Shown piece after piece: positions 10,776-23,038 of a stretch of DNA of 64,000 nt. The DNA comes from Zygnema cylindricum. Its lineage: Eukaryota; Streptophyta; Zygnematophyceae; Zygnematales; Zygnemataceae. The stretch spans positions 155,322 through 219,321 of the forward strand of contig JBBHKE010000516.1 in the NCBI GenBank assembly GCA_037447655.1, written 5' to 3'. The number at the start of each line of letters is the position of its first letter. Position 1 is the stretch's first letter. Under the pieces are notes generated by a model. It was given only the letters and a program-made list of their open reading frames with translations. It did not search any database and was not told where the DNA came from. A program made the translations under genes and the position numbers.

Positions 10776-12460
10776 TTAGCCATAAAGAAAAGGAAGACAA
10801 AGGCCAGAGTAGAGGCGGTGTTGCTCAAAGTGAGGGCGATGAAGAGCCTTGGTGAGATAATCGACCACTTGGTCGGCCGATTTGACATAAAGAAACTGGA
10901 GCGTGCCATCTTCAACCCGCTCCTGAGAGTAATGATACTGAATGTCAATGTGCTCCGTCTGCTTGTGGTGAACAGGATTGCGGATCAAAGCAAGAGCTCC
11001 CTAGGAATCGAAAAAGATAGGAGTAGGGGCTGAAGGGGGAAATCCAAGATTGGAAAGAAGAGTCTGAAGCCGGACAGCTTCCTTTGCGGCGTGACAAGCA
11101 GCCATATATTCCGCCTCAATGCTGGAGCATGCAGTGGTAGGTTGCTTTCTGCATGACCAAGAGATAATACCTTTGCCCAAAAAGAAGCACGAGCCAGTGG
11201 TGGAACGGCGGGAAACCTCATCTTTTGCCCAATCCGAATAACAAAACCCGTAAGAGTACTAGAGCCAGAGGAAAAATATGTAAGACAAAGAGTTTTAGTG
11301 CCCTGTAGATAACGAAATACACGTTTGGCTCTAGCAAGATGATCAAGAGAAGGACGTTGGAGGAATTGACTGAGTTTAGTGACTGCTGTAGCAATGTTAG
11401 GACGGGTGGCCTGCATGGCGTACATAAGGGCTTCGACCATCAAGCGGTAAGTGGAATGGAGGGAGGGAGAGAGAATAGAATCAGTGGAATGGAGGAGACA
11501 TTCACTATGGAAAGGGAGGAAAAATCTCCCCAAAGCTTCCGTCGAAAGAACAAGATCATCTTGGCGCGAAAAGAGGAGGATTCTGGAGTGACAAAAAGAG
11601 AGGGTATTGATTGGCTGGCAAGTGATGGGGCAGCAAAACAAGGGGAAAGCAGATGGAGGAATTAGCATGAAAAAAATATGGGAGGATGAGGAAAAAAGTG
11701 AAAGGTCGTCGTCCTTCGAGAGAAGGTCAGGGTCAAAGGCATCGGATCTGGGGAAGAAGGGAAGGGCGTACGAGACAAGGTTTGGAGAAGAGACGTTTCG
11801 TTGAAAATTACTTCTATAGTGGTAATGACGTGATTTTGAGAAGGACTCCAGATGCGGTACGCTTTGGAATTTGGAGCGTACCCAACGAAAATCCCACGAA
11901 ATGCGCGGGCACCCAATTTGACATCTGATTAGAGGAGGTCTTTATACCACGCTTCACATCCAAAGATTCGAAGGTGGCATATATGTGCTTTGATAGATGA
12001 CCACGTTTCCATTCGATAGATTTTGGTAAAGCGTTAGTGGGACAAATGTTTCGTAAGTAATTTGCGAAAACGACAGCCTCTGCCCCTAAATTCATAAGGC
12101 AAATTGGAAAAGTAGAGCATGGAGCGTGACATGTCATGTAGTTTTCTATTCTACCTTTCTGCGATGCCGTTTTGTTGTGGCGTCCAAGGCACCGTTAAAT
12201 GACGCGAGATTCCATGTTGCATGAGAAAGTCAGAAAATTGGTTAGACAAAAATTCTCCACCATTGTCACTATGCAAGACCTTGATTCGTTTGTTGTGAAA
12301 ATTTTCTGCCAACGCCTAAAATTCTTGAAATCGTGCATTCCTTAAATCGTGCAAATGCGTCAGATTTATGACAAATTGGATACACATGTGAAAAACGAGT
12401 GGCGTGGTTGAAACTCTGAGACCTCCATTGGCCCTCGGAGTAGCCCTCAGAGTATGCAGA
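10776..12460 (-). pseudogene. Copia-type pol remnant: integrase and RNase H, reverse transcriptase deleted
   Basis: Minus-strand pieces in copia order. First comes integrase core, with HSDNGGEF near 12275 and TPQQNGIAER near 12165 carrying the second Asp and the Glu of the DDE triad. Then integrase C-terminal sequence (FRGIFVGYAPNSKAYRIW near 11890) and a Pro/Ser-rich linker. Next is the RT-tail/RNase H hinge (EALMYAMQATRPNIATAV near 11430), and finally RNase H (ACSSIEAEYMA near 11115; HIDIQYHY near 10950). The frame breaks repeatedly. The RT palm with its YVDD-type motif is absent: fewer than about 250 bp separate the integrase tail from the hinge, where roughly 750 bp is expected. The remnant is dead. 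The PPT and LTR follow at 10735-10288. Confidence 0.88.
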
Positions 12461-12672
12461 TCCAAAAGAAGCTAATCTAGATAGTGCCGACTCCAAGTTG
12501 ATATAAACCCAAATGACTGACCCCTTGACAGTCAGAACCCCAATATAGATTCACCCGTGTGAAGTAACATTTTCTGTGTGCTCAGTTCCACCACAGAATG
12601 CAAAGTTAGAATATGAGATTTGGACACATTCACCCACTTTGACTTTCCCTTAAAAATACTGCCACCTTGGCA
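12457..12672. repeat. Dispersed repeat (about 215 bp), copy 1
   Basis: Strongly similar to 20007-20217 in the same orientation, sharing blocks such as GCTCAGTTCCACCACAGAAT and CCCACTTTGACTTTCC. It sits next to the integrase remnant. The shared minus-strand frame has no recognisable domain. It could be an upstream part of the same copia family or a separate repeat. Confidence 0.7.
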
Positions 12673-12800
12673 GAGAAAAAACTCTGACCGACTACCCACC
12701 TGTGTAGCATGGACTCCCTTGAGTCCGCAGCAAAAAGAATCACTGAAAATGGTCAAGTAAATTGATAGTTATGGCTGGCCAAAGTTGTTTGCCATTTATA

Positions 12801-12810
12801 NNNNNNNNNN
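12801..12810. other. Assembly gap (10 N)
   Basis: Ten Ns flanked on both sides by TTATA; a scaffold join of unknown true length. Confidence 1.
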
Positions 12811-13569
12811 TTATACATGTGTGATATAAGTCACCATGTTTGCGTGTCATGGGTATAACAGACCGACATTTTGATTTTCATGTTTTTTATCCCAACTCAA
12901 CGTGTAATTGTCTATTCTCTAACTTACCCGTAGCTTTTCCGGCTTTTCCGCTTTTCAAAATCTTTTTATTTAAAACTAATTCCCCGATTTTCCCTCAAAT
13001 TCCCCAGAGTTTGGCCCTGACGACCTAAACTCTTTAGCTTGCCGGCTCTTAGTAATATTGTCTTTATTTTCATCATTGACCTCTGCATTATGACGTCATA
13101 AAACGTCATATTTGAAGGCGGCGGGCGAAATTTCAATTTTTTTAAAAAGGTTGGGGACGAGATTTCCACGGGCAGGACCAGGAAAAAAATCAATCGGCCG
13201 CATTTTTTATTTCTGTTATAATGATTCTCGGCCGTTCGATTTCTCAAATCCAGCAGTCCCGGTTTGAGACCCCTTAAACTCCCTTTTAGCCCCTTAATCA
13301 AAATTTATTTTTCTAAAACTTTTCGCCTTTTCGGCCTTTTCGATGCCCATTCAATCTCTTATCTGTTAATGTGCAACTCAACCCTATTTTTTGTACTTTT
13401 AGTTTTACAGCCAGACAATATGGGTACTGTGCGTTTGTACCACTGAATATAGTGTGTACATATTGTACGAAATTATGTCGTAAATTCTATATAGACAAGA
13501 ACGATAATTCGGGCTAACAATACAATTTTTGTTTACATTCACACGAGAGGACCTTTTAAGAATGAACTC
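12811..13569. other. No gene recognised; hAT-like remnant near 13340-13440
   Basis: The stretch around 13348-13440 (TGTGCAACTCAACCC..., then GACAATATGGGTACTG) resembles the inner part of the hAT-like element at 26012-26988. The remainder is AT-rich with repeated TTTTCCGGCTTTTCCGC-type motifs. Confidence 0.45.
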
Positions 13570-13788
13570 TACACCGTGAATCGTTATTAGTGATGATGTT
13601 TTTTTTGCCGCCTGAAGCATCTTTTCTCCGTACACGTTTGTCGGATTATGGATCCGACGGTTACGATTGAAAGCCAAGATTCTCACCTTCCCATCGGCGG
13701 TCTCCATGTGAAAATCGGACAAGTGTGTACGGAGAAAAGATATTTTGACGAAATTTTTTTCATTACTAATAGCGATACACGGTGTGTA
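13570..13788. mobile_element. TACACC-family MITE, subfamily 1
   Basis: Left end TACACCGTGAATCGTTATTA, right end CTAATAGCGATACACGGTGT. The inner arms CTTTTCTCCGTACACG and GTGTGTACGGAGAAAAG pair. It is non-coding. Confidence 0.85.
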
Positions 13789-13845
13789 CTGTACAGTACC
13801 TGACCGTACAGCATCGCGGGTCATATTTGCCGCCTATAGCTACAG

Positions 13846-14048
13846 TACACCTTCGATCATATTTAGCGTGTTGAACACTAATTCAGCGCCCCTAAATTTT
13901 GACCCTTGAACCTTAAATAGAATAAATGATGCTATTTAAGGATGTGGACCATTATTTGCCACGTCTCCTAACACTGAATTAGAATTAATGACGCTAATTT
14001 TTTCTTTACTCTAATAATTTCTACACGCTAAATACGATCGACGGTGTA
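13846..14048. mobile_element. TACACC-family MITE, subfamily 2
   Basis: Same terminal motif but a different interior from subfamily 1 (CCTTAAATAGAATAAATGA, ATTTGCCACGTCTCCTAACA, CGCTAATTTTTTCTTTAC). Very similar to 15130-15332 and, less closely, 36123-36325 and 57109-57310. Non-coding. Confidence 0.8.
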
Positions 14049-14065
14049 CTGTACTGTAGTAGGAT

Positions 14066-14330
14066 AATTTCGATATTCAATATATCGAATATCGATCGAG
14101 CAAAGTCCTCGATATATCGTACCGCGACCAACATAAATCATCGCGATATATATCGCAGAAAAGGGTGTCCGTACATATACCGTACAGGAAGCGTACTGTA
14201 AACCGTATGAAAAAATGGTACGGAACCCCCCATATATCGATTATCGGGTACCTAAACTTCGATATATATTGAATATCGGAAATAGGTCCTCGATACCCAA
14301 CACTAACCGTAGCGATACACAGTTGCCACG
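14066..14330. repeat. ATATCG-rich palindromic repeats
   Basis: Two or more diverged units of GATATTCAATATATCGAATA-like sequence followed by GCGACCAACATAAAT and CGCGATATATATCGC, related to 7964-8050. Confidence 0.6.
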
Positions 14331-15129
14331 TAGGATAAAACAGAAGAGTGACACGTCATATGGATTGGAACCATGGCCGCATATGTTGTCGTATCTGAAG
14401 AGTCTGCATTCGTCGTCATGAGACGAAAATGTACTGTTCTGTCGTATTATATCTATACTATGGAGATATTCGGCGGCGGGTAGAATATGGACGAAAATCA
14501 GCGTCAATGAACTGGCTTTTCAACCGCTGATAACTTCCGTACGGCATGAGAATAGCTAACGCTTGCGACAACGCATGCCTGGAAAACCCAAAAAAAAAGC
14601 CCTAAAAAGCCCTAAAAAAACCAAAGATTTTCCAGCGTGTGAGATCGCCACACCTATTGTGACATCATATTTAAGTCGTATGTAAAGGAATGCCCTGAAA
14701 GTACAAATTTTTCAAAAACATCTCCACGGTTTTTGGATTATTCGTAAAATGCGTCTTCTTTTTTAAGGACATATCTGCCGTGATTCGTACCACCTGTATA
14801 CACGGAGGACAGAATATTGACAGCCTGTCTCCAAAGCAAAATGTTGAAAACGTACAGGTTAAAGGACGTCACACGCGTAAAGAATTTCTTGAGGAACATC
14901 GAAACGGTCGTCGATTTTTGTCTTCAAGTGTGACGACCCGAACCAATGCGCGTCAAGTGGTGTGCGCGTCAAGTGGTGCCGTACACGAAATGAAAGACTA
15001 AAGATTGGCCGATTGGGCGTGAAGGGCGAAAGAAATTTTGCACGTGGCATGGCGACGACGTCAAAGATTTACAAGCGTACACGTACCACAGGGAGACGCG
15101 CCGCACCGACATTTTTCAAACTAGTACAG
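14331..15129. other. No gene recognised
   Basis: Short frames on both strands show no recognisable motif or splice-linked partner. Confidence 0.4.
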
Positions 15130-15332
15130 TACACCGTCGATCGTATTTAGCGTGTTGAACACTAATTCGGCGCCCCTAAATTTTCACCCTTGAACCTTAA
15201 ATAGAATAAATGACGCTATTTAAGGACGTGGACCATAACTTGCCACGTCTCCTGGCACTGAATTAGAATTAATGACGCTAATTTTTTCTTTACTCTAATA
15301 ACTTCTACACGCTAAATACAATCGACGGTGTA
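15130..15332. mobile_element. TACACC-family MITE, subfamily 2
   Basis: Nearly identical to 13846-14048, including TTGAACCTTAAATAGAATAA and TGCCACGTCTCC. Its right end GACGGTGTA lies 3 bp from the left end of the next MITE. Confidence 0.85.
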
Positions 15333-15335
15333 CAC

Positions 15336-15554
15336 TACACCGTGAATCGCTATTAGCGTTAATGTTTTTTTCTTCTCTTAAAACATCTTTTCTCCGTACA
15401 CACATGTCCGATTGCGCATCTGACGGATGCGATTGAAAGGTAGGATTCTCAGCTTCCGATTGGCGGTATCGAATTGAAAATCGGACAAATGTGTACGGAT
15501 AAAATGTTTTAAGTGACGAAACAAATATTAACCCTAATAGCGATTCACGGTGTA
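15336..15554. mobile_element. TACACC-family MITE, subfamily 1
   Basis: Left TACACCGTGAATCGCTATTA, right TAATAGCGATTCACGGTGTA; a near-perfect 20-bp terminal inverted repeat plus pairing inner arms. It follows the subfamily-2 element head to tail. Confidence 0.88.
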
Positions 15555-16173
15555 CCGCATTTACTGGACCGGGGCGTTAATTCGACTTATCGATCTCAAA
15601 AAAAACAAGGATTCGTTTGTCGGCGCCGGGTACCGTTTGACGTAGTTGTGACTGGTCATGAATGACGTCGAATCTTCCTTTTGATTTGACGTACGGCAAC
15701 CGTATGTCACCTTTTTGTCGTTTCTAGGTTTAGGCACAAATGAGACATGATACCAGTATGACATATTAGAGTTTTTTAGGGGTTGTTAGGGTTATTTTAG
15801 TCCTCCTTTTTTTTAAGGAATCCGACGGACATTGTCTCGCCATTCAAATGGCGACACGTGTGCAAAAACACAACAATGGAAATAGTTTCTGGATGGGATC
15901 GAGGCGCTGTAATCGTTTTGTGACGTGGCAAAATTAGTTATTACTTAAGGGAAAAAAAAAGCCTAGATTAAGCTTGTTTCACCGACGGTTTAAACGTTTG
16001 AACGAGGTTTTGTCGTATATAGCTATGTTGTTTCGGCGTTAAACCCAACAGGGCCGTCAGGGAACCAAGTAAAAATACAAGTAAAAATGTCGGTGGCCGA
16101 CAAAATTACAGTACACTAAACCCTAACGGTGACCAAAACTGTCACGAATATAATGCGACAAACTTTTAAAGTT
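15555..16173. other. No gene recognised
   Basis: Non-repetitive AT-rich sequence without exon-like frames. Confidence 0.4.
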
Positions 16174-16179
16174 TAAATA

Positions 16180-17019
16180 AGGGAATTGCTAATCGCAGAG
16201 ACGATTTTTGTTGCGCGCAGGTAGTTGTCAGAAATTGTACATTTGAAGTACAGTTTCGTACAAGCTACGTACCTTTGATTTTAGATTTGACGGTCAATCC
16301 GTCGAACAACTTTGACTAGCGAAATATTGTAAGGCGGTTAAAAAACTGTCGCGCTTGCGAACGTCGACCGTCATAAAAATAAACAATTCACACGGCCGGC
16401 GCAGGTTTACTGTAACAAAACTGCGGCAGCCACATATAAATAAAATGGTTGCGCGCAGGTAGTTCACACACATTTAAGTTAGTCGCAAAAATGAAATCTA
16501 CTCGCGAACCGGAACGCTGAACCCATGAAGTATGTTCTGTAGAGATGTTGATTCGTCAATAGTGTGACTTCATTTGGTCGCGCGTGACGACGCTTCATTT
16601 TAGTTTCATCGATATTTAAAAGCGGGTACGCTTTTTTTATTTTGTATTAAGTTTATTTCGTTTCGTGCGAGTTCATGCATGTTGTACGTCGTCCTTTAAT
16701 TTGTGTCAGCGTCCAAGTCAAATGTCAGTGTGAACTATCTGCGCGCAGCCATTTTATTTATATGTGGCTGCCGCAGTTTTGTTACAGTGAACCTGCGCCG
16801 GCCGTGTGATTTTTTTTCTTTTTACGACGGTCGACGTTCGCAAGCGCAACACTTTTTTAACCGCCGTTACAATATTCCGCCTGTCAAAGTTGTTCGACGG
16901 ATTGACCGTCTAATTTGAACTTAAAGGTACGTAGATTGTACAAAAATGTACTTCAAATGTACAATTTCTGACAACTATCTGCGCGCAGCAAAAATCGTCT
17001 CTGCGATTAGCAATTCCCT
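16180..17019. mobile_element. Foldback element with about 300-bp inverted arms (family 6)
   Basis: It starts AGGGAATTGCTAATCGCAGA and ends with the inverted sequence ..GCGATTAGCAATTCCCT. The arms (16180 to about 16480 and about 16725 to 17019) are inverted copies over nearly their full length; paired blocks include TTGTTGCGCGCAGGTAGTTG with CAACTATCTGCGCGCAGC. The flanking TAAATA at 16174-16179 and 17020-17025 is a 6-bp target duplication. The middle of about 240 bp encodes no recognisable protein. A second, heavily interrupted copy lies at 46672-47961. Confidence 0.88.
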
Positions 17020-17029
17020 TAAATAATTA

Positions 17030-18360
17030 CGGTGGTATCTACGACTGTTGGAATCCGTAAAAAGCCTTTTCTGACAAATTAAAAATCGGAAGGTCGGCGT
17101 TTGAAAGGACAGATCTTCAGAGACAGCCTGGCTCTTTTGTCGTACACGTCCATCAACCGTTAGGTGAGATCCCACCGACTAGAAAAAAACAATTAACAAG
17201 ATTACAAAAAGAAACACGAACGGACGCGTCTGCGCATACGACAGATCTGATTGCATCCACGTGATGGTTTGCCATCCCTGACAAAAAAGTGCCACGTGTA
17301 CCTTTCGAGTGTTGGGAGGTCAACAAGATGGTGGATTTTAACGCGTTTATGAATCGTCAACACTCAGAAGTACCAGCTGGCATATGACGACAGGAACACT
17401 AAACGACAAAATGTTCGGAGGAACTCAAGGGTCTCATGTAAAATTCACGGAAAATTATGTCTTTGTTTTCAGTAAAACTAAGAAAAACGACAAGAAAATC
17501 TCTCTCTCTCTCTCCCTTTTCTTGTCTCTTCCTTCCTCTCTCCCTCTTCCTCTCCCTCCCCGGCTCGCCGCTCCTCCACGGTAGCCGTTCCAAAATATGT
17601 CTGCCAGCTGGCGTACGGTCACACTATTTCTGTGTTCGGTTCTGTTGCGGAGCTGTGACAGTTGAGGCACTGTCACGTCACTCATTAGAAAACGCCAAAC
17701 CGGCGTTGGAAACTTTTCTTTCAGTTTTGAACCGCACGATTTTATAAAATTAAAAACGAAAAAAACTAGGAAGGGAATAAAATACGAATGCTGCTTTTTA
17801 ATTGAATTATTGAAAGTTCCCAATTTCAAATTCGACTGCATGCATGTCTTGACGTTCGTTGCATTGTACAACTTGGTGCCACGTGGCAGGTGGGTGAGCG
17901 GGAATCACGGCCACACGTGCGTGTCTCGGTAATACGTACGTACTGACAACTGCGTCACTTTGGCGAAAATGTACTCCGGAAAAGTCAACTTCGAATATTG
18001 CAACTCTGCTCCGTGCACACCCAGCGCTCTCACTACCATCCGTGAGGCAAAAGGAAATATATGCGTCATGAACCCAAGAGGTATGCTGACTGGAGCCGTA
18101 CAACAAAATGTCGCGATAAATTCTCACAAATTACAAAGGGCCATTTTGATTTTGGATAATAGCAAATGGACAAATTATGTTCAGACGTAGCACTATTTAA
18201 AACAAAAACAAGGTCGTCGCGTGCTTTTTATACCGCAATTTTGTCTTCTAGTTGCAGCAGTCCTATTTATTCTTTTACAGCTAAGCATGTCTCTGGTCAC
18301 TGTTAGTTTTGTCCTTTAGGAAAAGTCACATTATATGTACTTTAGCCTTCAATATATGTA
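17030..18360. other. No gene recognised; CT tract at 17497-17570
   Basis: A CT-rich tract (TCTCTCTCTC...CCTCTCCCTCCCC) could serve as a splice pyrimidine tract, but no recognisable exon follows. The open frames at 17807-18190 on both strands lie over GC-richer sequence yet carry no motif I know. Confidence 0.35.
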
Positions 18361-19498
18361 TATAAGTTGTATTTTAGTGCAGATTTTTCTGAAATTTCAA
18401 ACCGCTCTTCGTACTTTTCGCTTACCTTCCACGGACGTCCTCTTATAAGAAAATTTGTCCTTTCTCCAGCCAGGCTGTACCTATTTTGCAGCTGTTTCGG
18501 TCAAATATTTTTGTCTTTTTCTGAGACTACTTTGATATGTCCTTTTCTAGAACTTCGATGTACTTTTGCCGTAACGATTACGGTCAAAAAAATTGTATTT
18601 TTTCAAACCACTTTCGTTAGTCTTTTTCTATAGCCAGATCTACCTTTGCCGTATGTACTGTACTTCAGTCAAACATTTTTGTCGTTTCTCAAACCACTTT
18701 CGCTGTACGAAATGCTGAGCTGCTCTCATAATATTATGATTCTTTGGAGTTCTTTTTAACTCTATTGACTTTTCCATACCGCCATTTTTCGTACAGTACT
18801 TATATTTCCGTACAATATGTCAAACTCCAAAGTTTATTGGTCCACTGATCTCCATTTTAATTCTATTTCGTACGAAACATATACTATTTCTCTATTCTAT
18901 TTTATAACGAATGGTTTCCATGTTAGTTATGCTCATAATTTTTGAAAAGAAAAGTTTTGTGTGATATAATTGGACAAGAGATGTTGAAAATGTTAGACAA
19001 AAAATTTGAATTTTTCTAACAACTGATACAATAATCTCCTTTTTGTGTTGTTTTTCTTTTTTTTTCCATTTTAATGTTCAGCTGTCATGTAATTCTTTAT
19101 AGTTTGAGATTCTTCAAAATTTTGGAGATTTGCGGTTTTCTTTTTGGGAAATAATCAATCAATTCAGCCGTGATCATGGCCGTACTCTACTGTCCCATAG
19201 GATCACTAAAACCATTTAATTTTTGTTTTTATACGAAAATCAATTTAATTATTTGGTAGGAGAGCTTGGACACAAGTGGTTTCATAGTAGGTGAAGCCAT
19301 TGACAAAATAATGTATAGGTGAATAAGAGTCAAAACGTTGGAGAAAAGACAAAGGGATAACACGAGAGAAGGGCTATGTGATATAGTGAGGGTATTTCTC
19401 TGTCATTTTCCTCAAAAATCTTATGCTGCACAAAGAAAATCTTATGTCGTACGAAAAAAAGTGTAACCCCAAAGTACAATTTCAGTCATCCTACAACT
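18361..19498. other. AT-rich DNA with degenerate TTTTGTCTTTTCT-like phrases
   Basis: Repeated phrases such as CAAACCACTTTCG and CTTTTGCCGTA give degenerate internal repetition at 18360-18720. No gene is seen. Confidence 0.4.
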
Positions 19499-19690
19499 TA
19501 GGGTACTGTCCCATGTGGCCAAGTTCAGGTTTTTTTTCTGTCGTTTTCATTTGAAACTCAGCGTCGTGCTGCTTAAGTTGGAACCGTACGAAGAAATCGC
19601 AAATTTGTAGAGTACAGTTTGGGTCATCCTCGAACTTAAGATGTACAAAAATTTGTCGTCTTGTGTTTTTTCGACCCACTTTCACGTCAT
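19499..19690. mobile_element. Fragment related to the TTAGGGCGTG element at 28948
   Basis: The order CCCATGTGGCCAAGTTCAGG, then CAGTTTGGGTCATCCTCGAA, then CGACCCACTTTCA parallels 28965-29130. It lacks the terminal repeats. Confidence 0.5.
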
Positions 19691-20006
19691 TTTAAACTTA
19701 TCATAAAAAACATCGACGCTGTGTTTTAAATAAAGTAGAACCGTTTACACAAATAGGAAAACATATTCCCACGTGTGTAAATTTTTCAAAAGTTTTTGAC
19801 GATTGAATAAAGGGCAGGTGTTCGTTTTTGTCCACCTTCACCTTGTGCGGTATTTTTTTTTGAAGGGTCTCGATGGTGCAGTATTATTTCACTTAAAGGT
19901 GTAGAATTTGTGAAGGTGAAGAAGCTACGAAGTCATGGCGCAAGCAATGTTGTACAGCCAAGGCTGCAAGTGTAATTTTATGGGCTCCATTCCCACGAGA
20001 AATCGC

Positions 20007-20217
20007 ATATCCAAAGAAGCTGATCTAGATAGTGTCGACTCCAAGTTGATACAAACCCAAATGTCTGACACCCTGGCAGTCAGAACCCCAATACAACTTC
20101 ACGCCTGTGAAAGAAGACTTTTTGTGTGCTCAGTTCCACCACAGAATGCAAAACTTGAACATGTGTTTTGGACAACATTCCCCACTTTGACTTTCCGTTA
20201 GAAATAATGCCACCCTA
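20007..20217. repeat. Dispersed repeat (about 215 bp), copy 2
   Basis: Similar to 12457-12672 over its length (TCTAGATAGTGTCGACTCCA; GCTCAGTTCCACCACAGAAT). Here no integrase sequence follows, so the repeat can occur apart from the copia remnant. Confidence 0.7.
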
Positions 20218-22212
20218 GCAAGCTAACATTCTAGGTTTGCCACGTGGTAAACAAGTCGTCGCCGTTTTGTCCCTTGTTTCTCAAGCATCCTATAGGATGG
20301 TGCCACGTGTCAATTTTCCTCCACTTTGGCGAAGTACTCCCAAAAAGTCTTTCCGGCATACCTGCACTCGCGCGTGCCGTCCGTTCGTAATTCGACAATC
20401 AATTATGGTCGTTCGATCTTGACGGCGCGCCGAATAATCTTTGTTGACCGTTGAAATTCTACGTCCGTCATTCCTTGTTAACCGTTGCCGTCGATCGCGT
20501 ACAACATTTGATTTCGTTCGTTGAAATTAGATGTCGTTTCGTTTATTTCGTAGGGTATAGTATTTCGTGTGGTATTGTACGTTTCATGTTCATTTTGTTT
20601 CGCACGTGTCATTGTGTAATTATTGAGATATTTATCACATACGACGTCTCATCAAGACCTTTTAGATAAAGCGAACGGCTACGACAGACGCCATCTATAT
20701 GGAGGTCACAAGATCAATTCTTGCTCTTGGCACTCTACCTTTTGCAAAGGGGTGTTTCTTCTGCCTGTCTTCTTATCTGCTTGAGACAGCCATGGCTGCC
20801 TGGCAATTCTCAGTGGCTGCGAAAAGTATGAGAACTGTAGAATGACCATAGACTAACAAAAGAGATAGAATATAAAATACCCTTTTTCAGCATACGTGGC
20901 GTACAGTAGACAAATACATACCTAGAAAATACACACATTTTAACCGTAAAGGCTGTACGTCTACGATGTCACGCAATGACATACGACAATTCAAATTGTT
21001 TCAAAAATTACGATGTGTCTTGCGACGCTTCATTAGTTTCAAAAAATACAGTGCGGCAAGACAGATTGTACACGTTGATAGGGTATTGTTGATGTATACA
21101 ATCGTCATAAAGTTAAGTAACAATTTCAAATAAACACAAAGAGACACGTGAAATCCGGGTCCGCTGGATCCACGCTAAAATTAAAAATAAGTTCGCTAAG
21201 TTACAAGTACATGAGGTTGTACCCTTAGTATGTAGTTGAGCTTGGCGTACTCTCTTTTTTGACCCACTGCCACGTCATGCCATCATCTTCAAAATCAAAC
21301 ACAAAATCACCTCTTAAGACGTTTTAAAGAAAAGTAACAATTACCAAAAAACTAGGAAATTCTCGCGCACATTTCACAAAATTTGAACATTTTTGCACGA
21401 TAGAGATTACGCGCTCTTTTCTTGTTTTTGCCCTTCATACGCATGTACGGAACAAAACTGTAGGGGTCTCGGACTTCCACTCTCATGTGAGTCTAGACCA
21501 CTCCCTCTCGCGTCACCACTCCTCTCCCTCTTCTTGGAATGAAACGCGACAATATTGATATAAAATGACATATCCCTAAAGAGTATTTTTTTGAATATCT
21601 TTTAGCGTAATTTGGTGACTAGTCGAGAGAAAAGACAAAAAAAAAATTTGGGAAGCCATAGCCGAAAGTTAGAAAATAATGACGTCGACGTTGTCAAAAG
21701 TTAGCATGACGTCACAATGTCACCAAAGCCTTGACATGTACAATGTCACGAAAAACTTGACGTTTACAAACGTCACACAATAAACCGTATTCTGGCGGAT
21801 AATGAAATCTAACATAACTTTGACATATTTCAACTTCTCGATATATTGAGACGATATATCGGATACATGATACCCAAAATTATGTACATATTGAATATCA
21901 TCAAGGTTAGTATTTTCCATCAATTCGAATTGTGCCTTATTTTTCACCGTTTCCCCTATTTTTATGCGTCTCTATGCCAGCTGATTGATTTCAGCTTTAA
22001 AAATCCTGCAAAACTTACGTACCTAGACGTTGTTCTGAAGAAGTTGGAGTCACCCCGGATCGAGAAAAAGCTCCTCACCTTATTCATTCGTACGCATTTC
22101 GTTCCAGTTGCGAACCCACCTCGCGATACTAAAATAACGACCTCGCAAGGATGGTATCCAATGGCGCAACAACACGTCTAATAAATACTTAGGTCATCGA
22201 GTAAATATTCGC
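20218..22212. other. No gene recognised (about 2 kb)
   Basis: Mixed AT-rich DNA. Open frames at 20237-20669 and 21846-22181 have no known motif, no splice-linked partner and unremarkable composition. Confidence 0.4.
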
Positions 22213-22723
22213 TACACCGCGAATCTTAATTTAAGTTGTGTACGCTGATTTAGTCACCCCAAATTTTGACTCAATCACCATAAATAAAGTACATTATTCT
22301 AAATTATTCTTTACGTTATTTAATGTACTTTTTGAATGAGCGTTAAAAACTCTAATACAGTGTCGTTTTAAATAGTGTGGCGTACGGTCGATGTCTGACC
22401 GCGCAAAATTGTACTTTTCAAAGTAGAAAAGTACAAATAATGATTTAATACAGGCCGTTATCATGTACCTGTGGTTTAACAAACCGCGTAGTGCAAACGT
22501 CATGATGACGTGAAACTATACGTTTTGTCAGGTTTTGTACTTGTACATAATTTACAATAGATATATTCAGCGCCCAAATATACGCCCGAATTAGAGTTAT
22601 TGATAATTTAGAGTGATTTTTTTTTTAAATACAGTTGATCACTCAAATTAGAGTTCATAACTCTATTTTTTTTTGTTTTTTTACTCTAATTTTTTATTTA
22701 CTGTGATTACGATTCGCGATGTA
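22213..22723. mobile_element. TACACC-family element, subfamily 4 (diverged)
   Basis: Left end TACACCGCGAATCTTAAT, right end GATTACGATTCGCGATGTA. The inside includes GTACTTTTCAAAGTAGAAAA and AATTAGAGTTCATAACTCTA. The interior is partly shared with 24362, 28158 and 56486. Confidence 0.65.
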
Positions 22724-22815
22724 CTAGTCGGATTTCCAATGGAAAGTAGACACGGAATTTTAACAGGTGTACGCGTTAAGAACCTCATTTAAAGAAACCG
22801 AACTAGCAAATTAAC

Positions 22816-23038
22816 TACACCGTGTATCGTTATTAGTAATAATAATTTGTTCGCCACTCAAAATATATTTTTTGCGTACACACCAGCCAGATTATTACAA
22901 TGGAGACAACCGATTGGGACTTGAGAATCTTGAGATTTTGATCGCAACCGTCAGATCCATAATCCAGCAATTATGTACATTAAATAATATGTTTTAAGTG
23001 GCAAAAAAACATAAACCCTAATAGCGACACACGGTGCA
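22816..23038. mobile_element. TACACC-family MITE, subfamily 1
   Basis: Left TACACCGTGTATCGTTATTA, right CTAATAGCGACACACGGTGC. The inner arms are more diverged than in other copies. Confidence 0.75.

Noticed and set aside
20237-20669. Short plus-strand frames at 20.2-20.7 kb
   Set aside because: No motif, no splice partner, and codon content typical of surrounding non-coding DNA.
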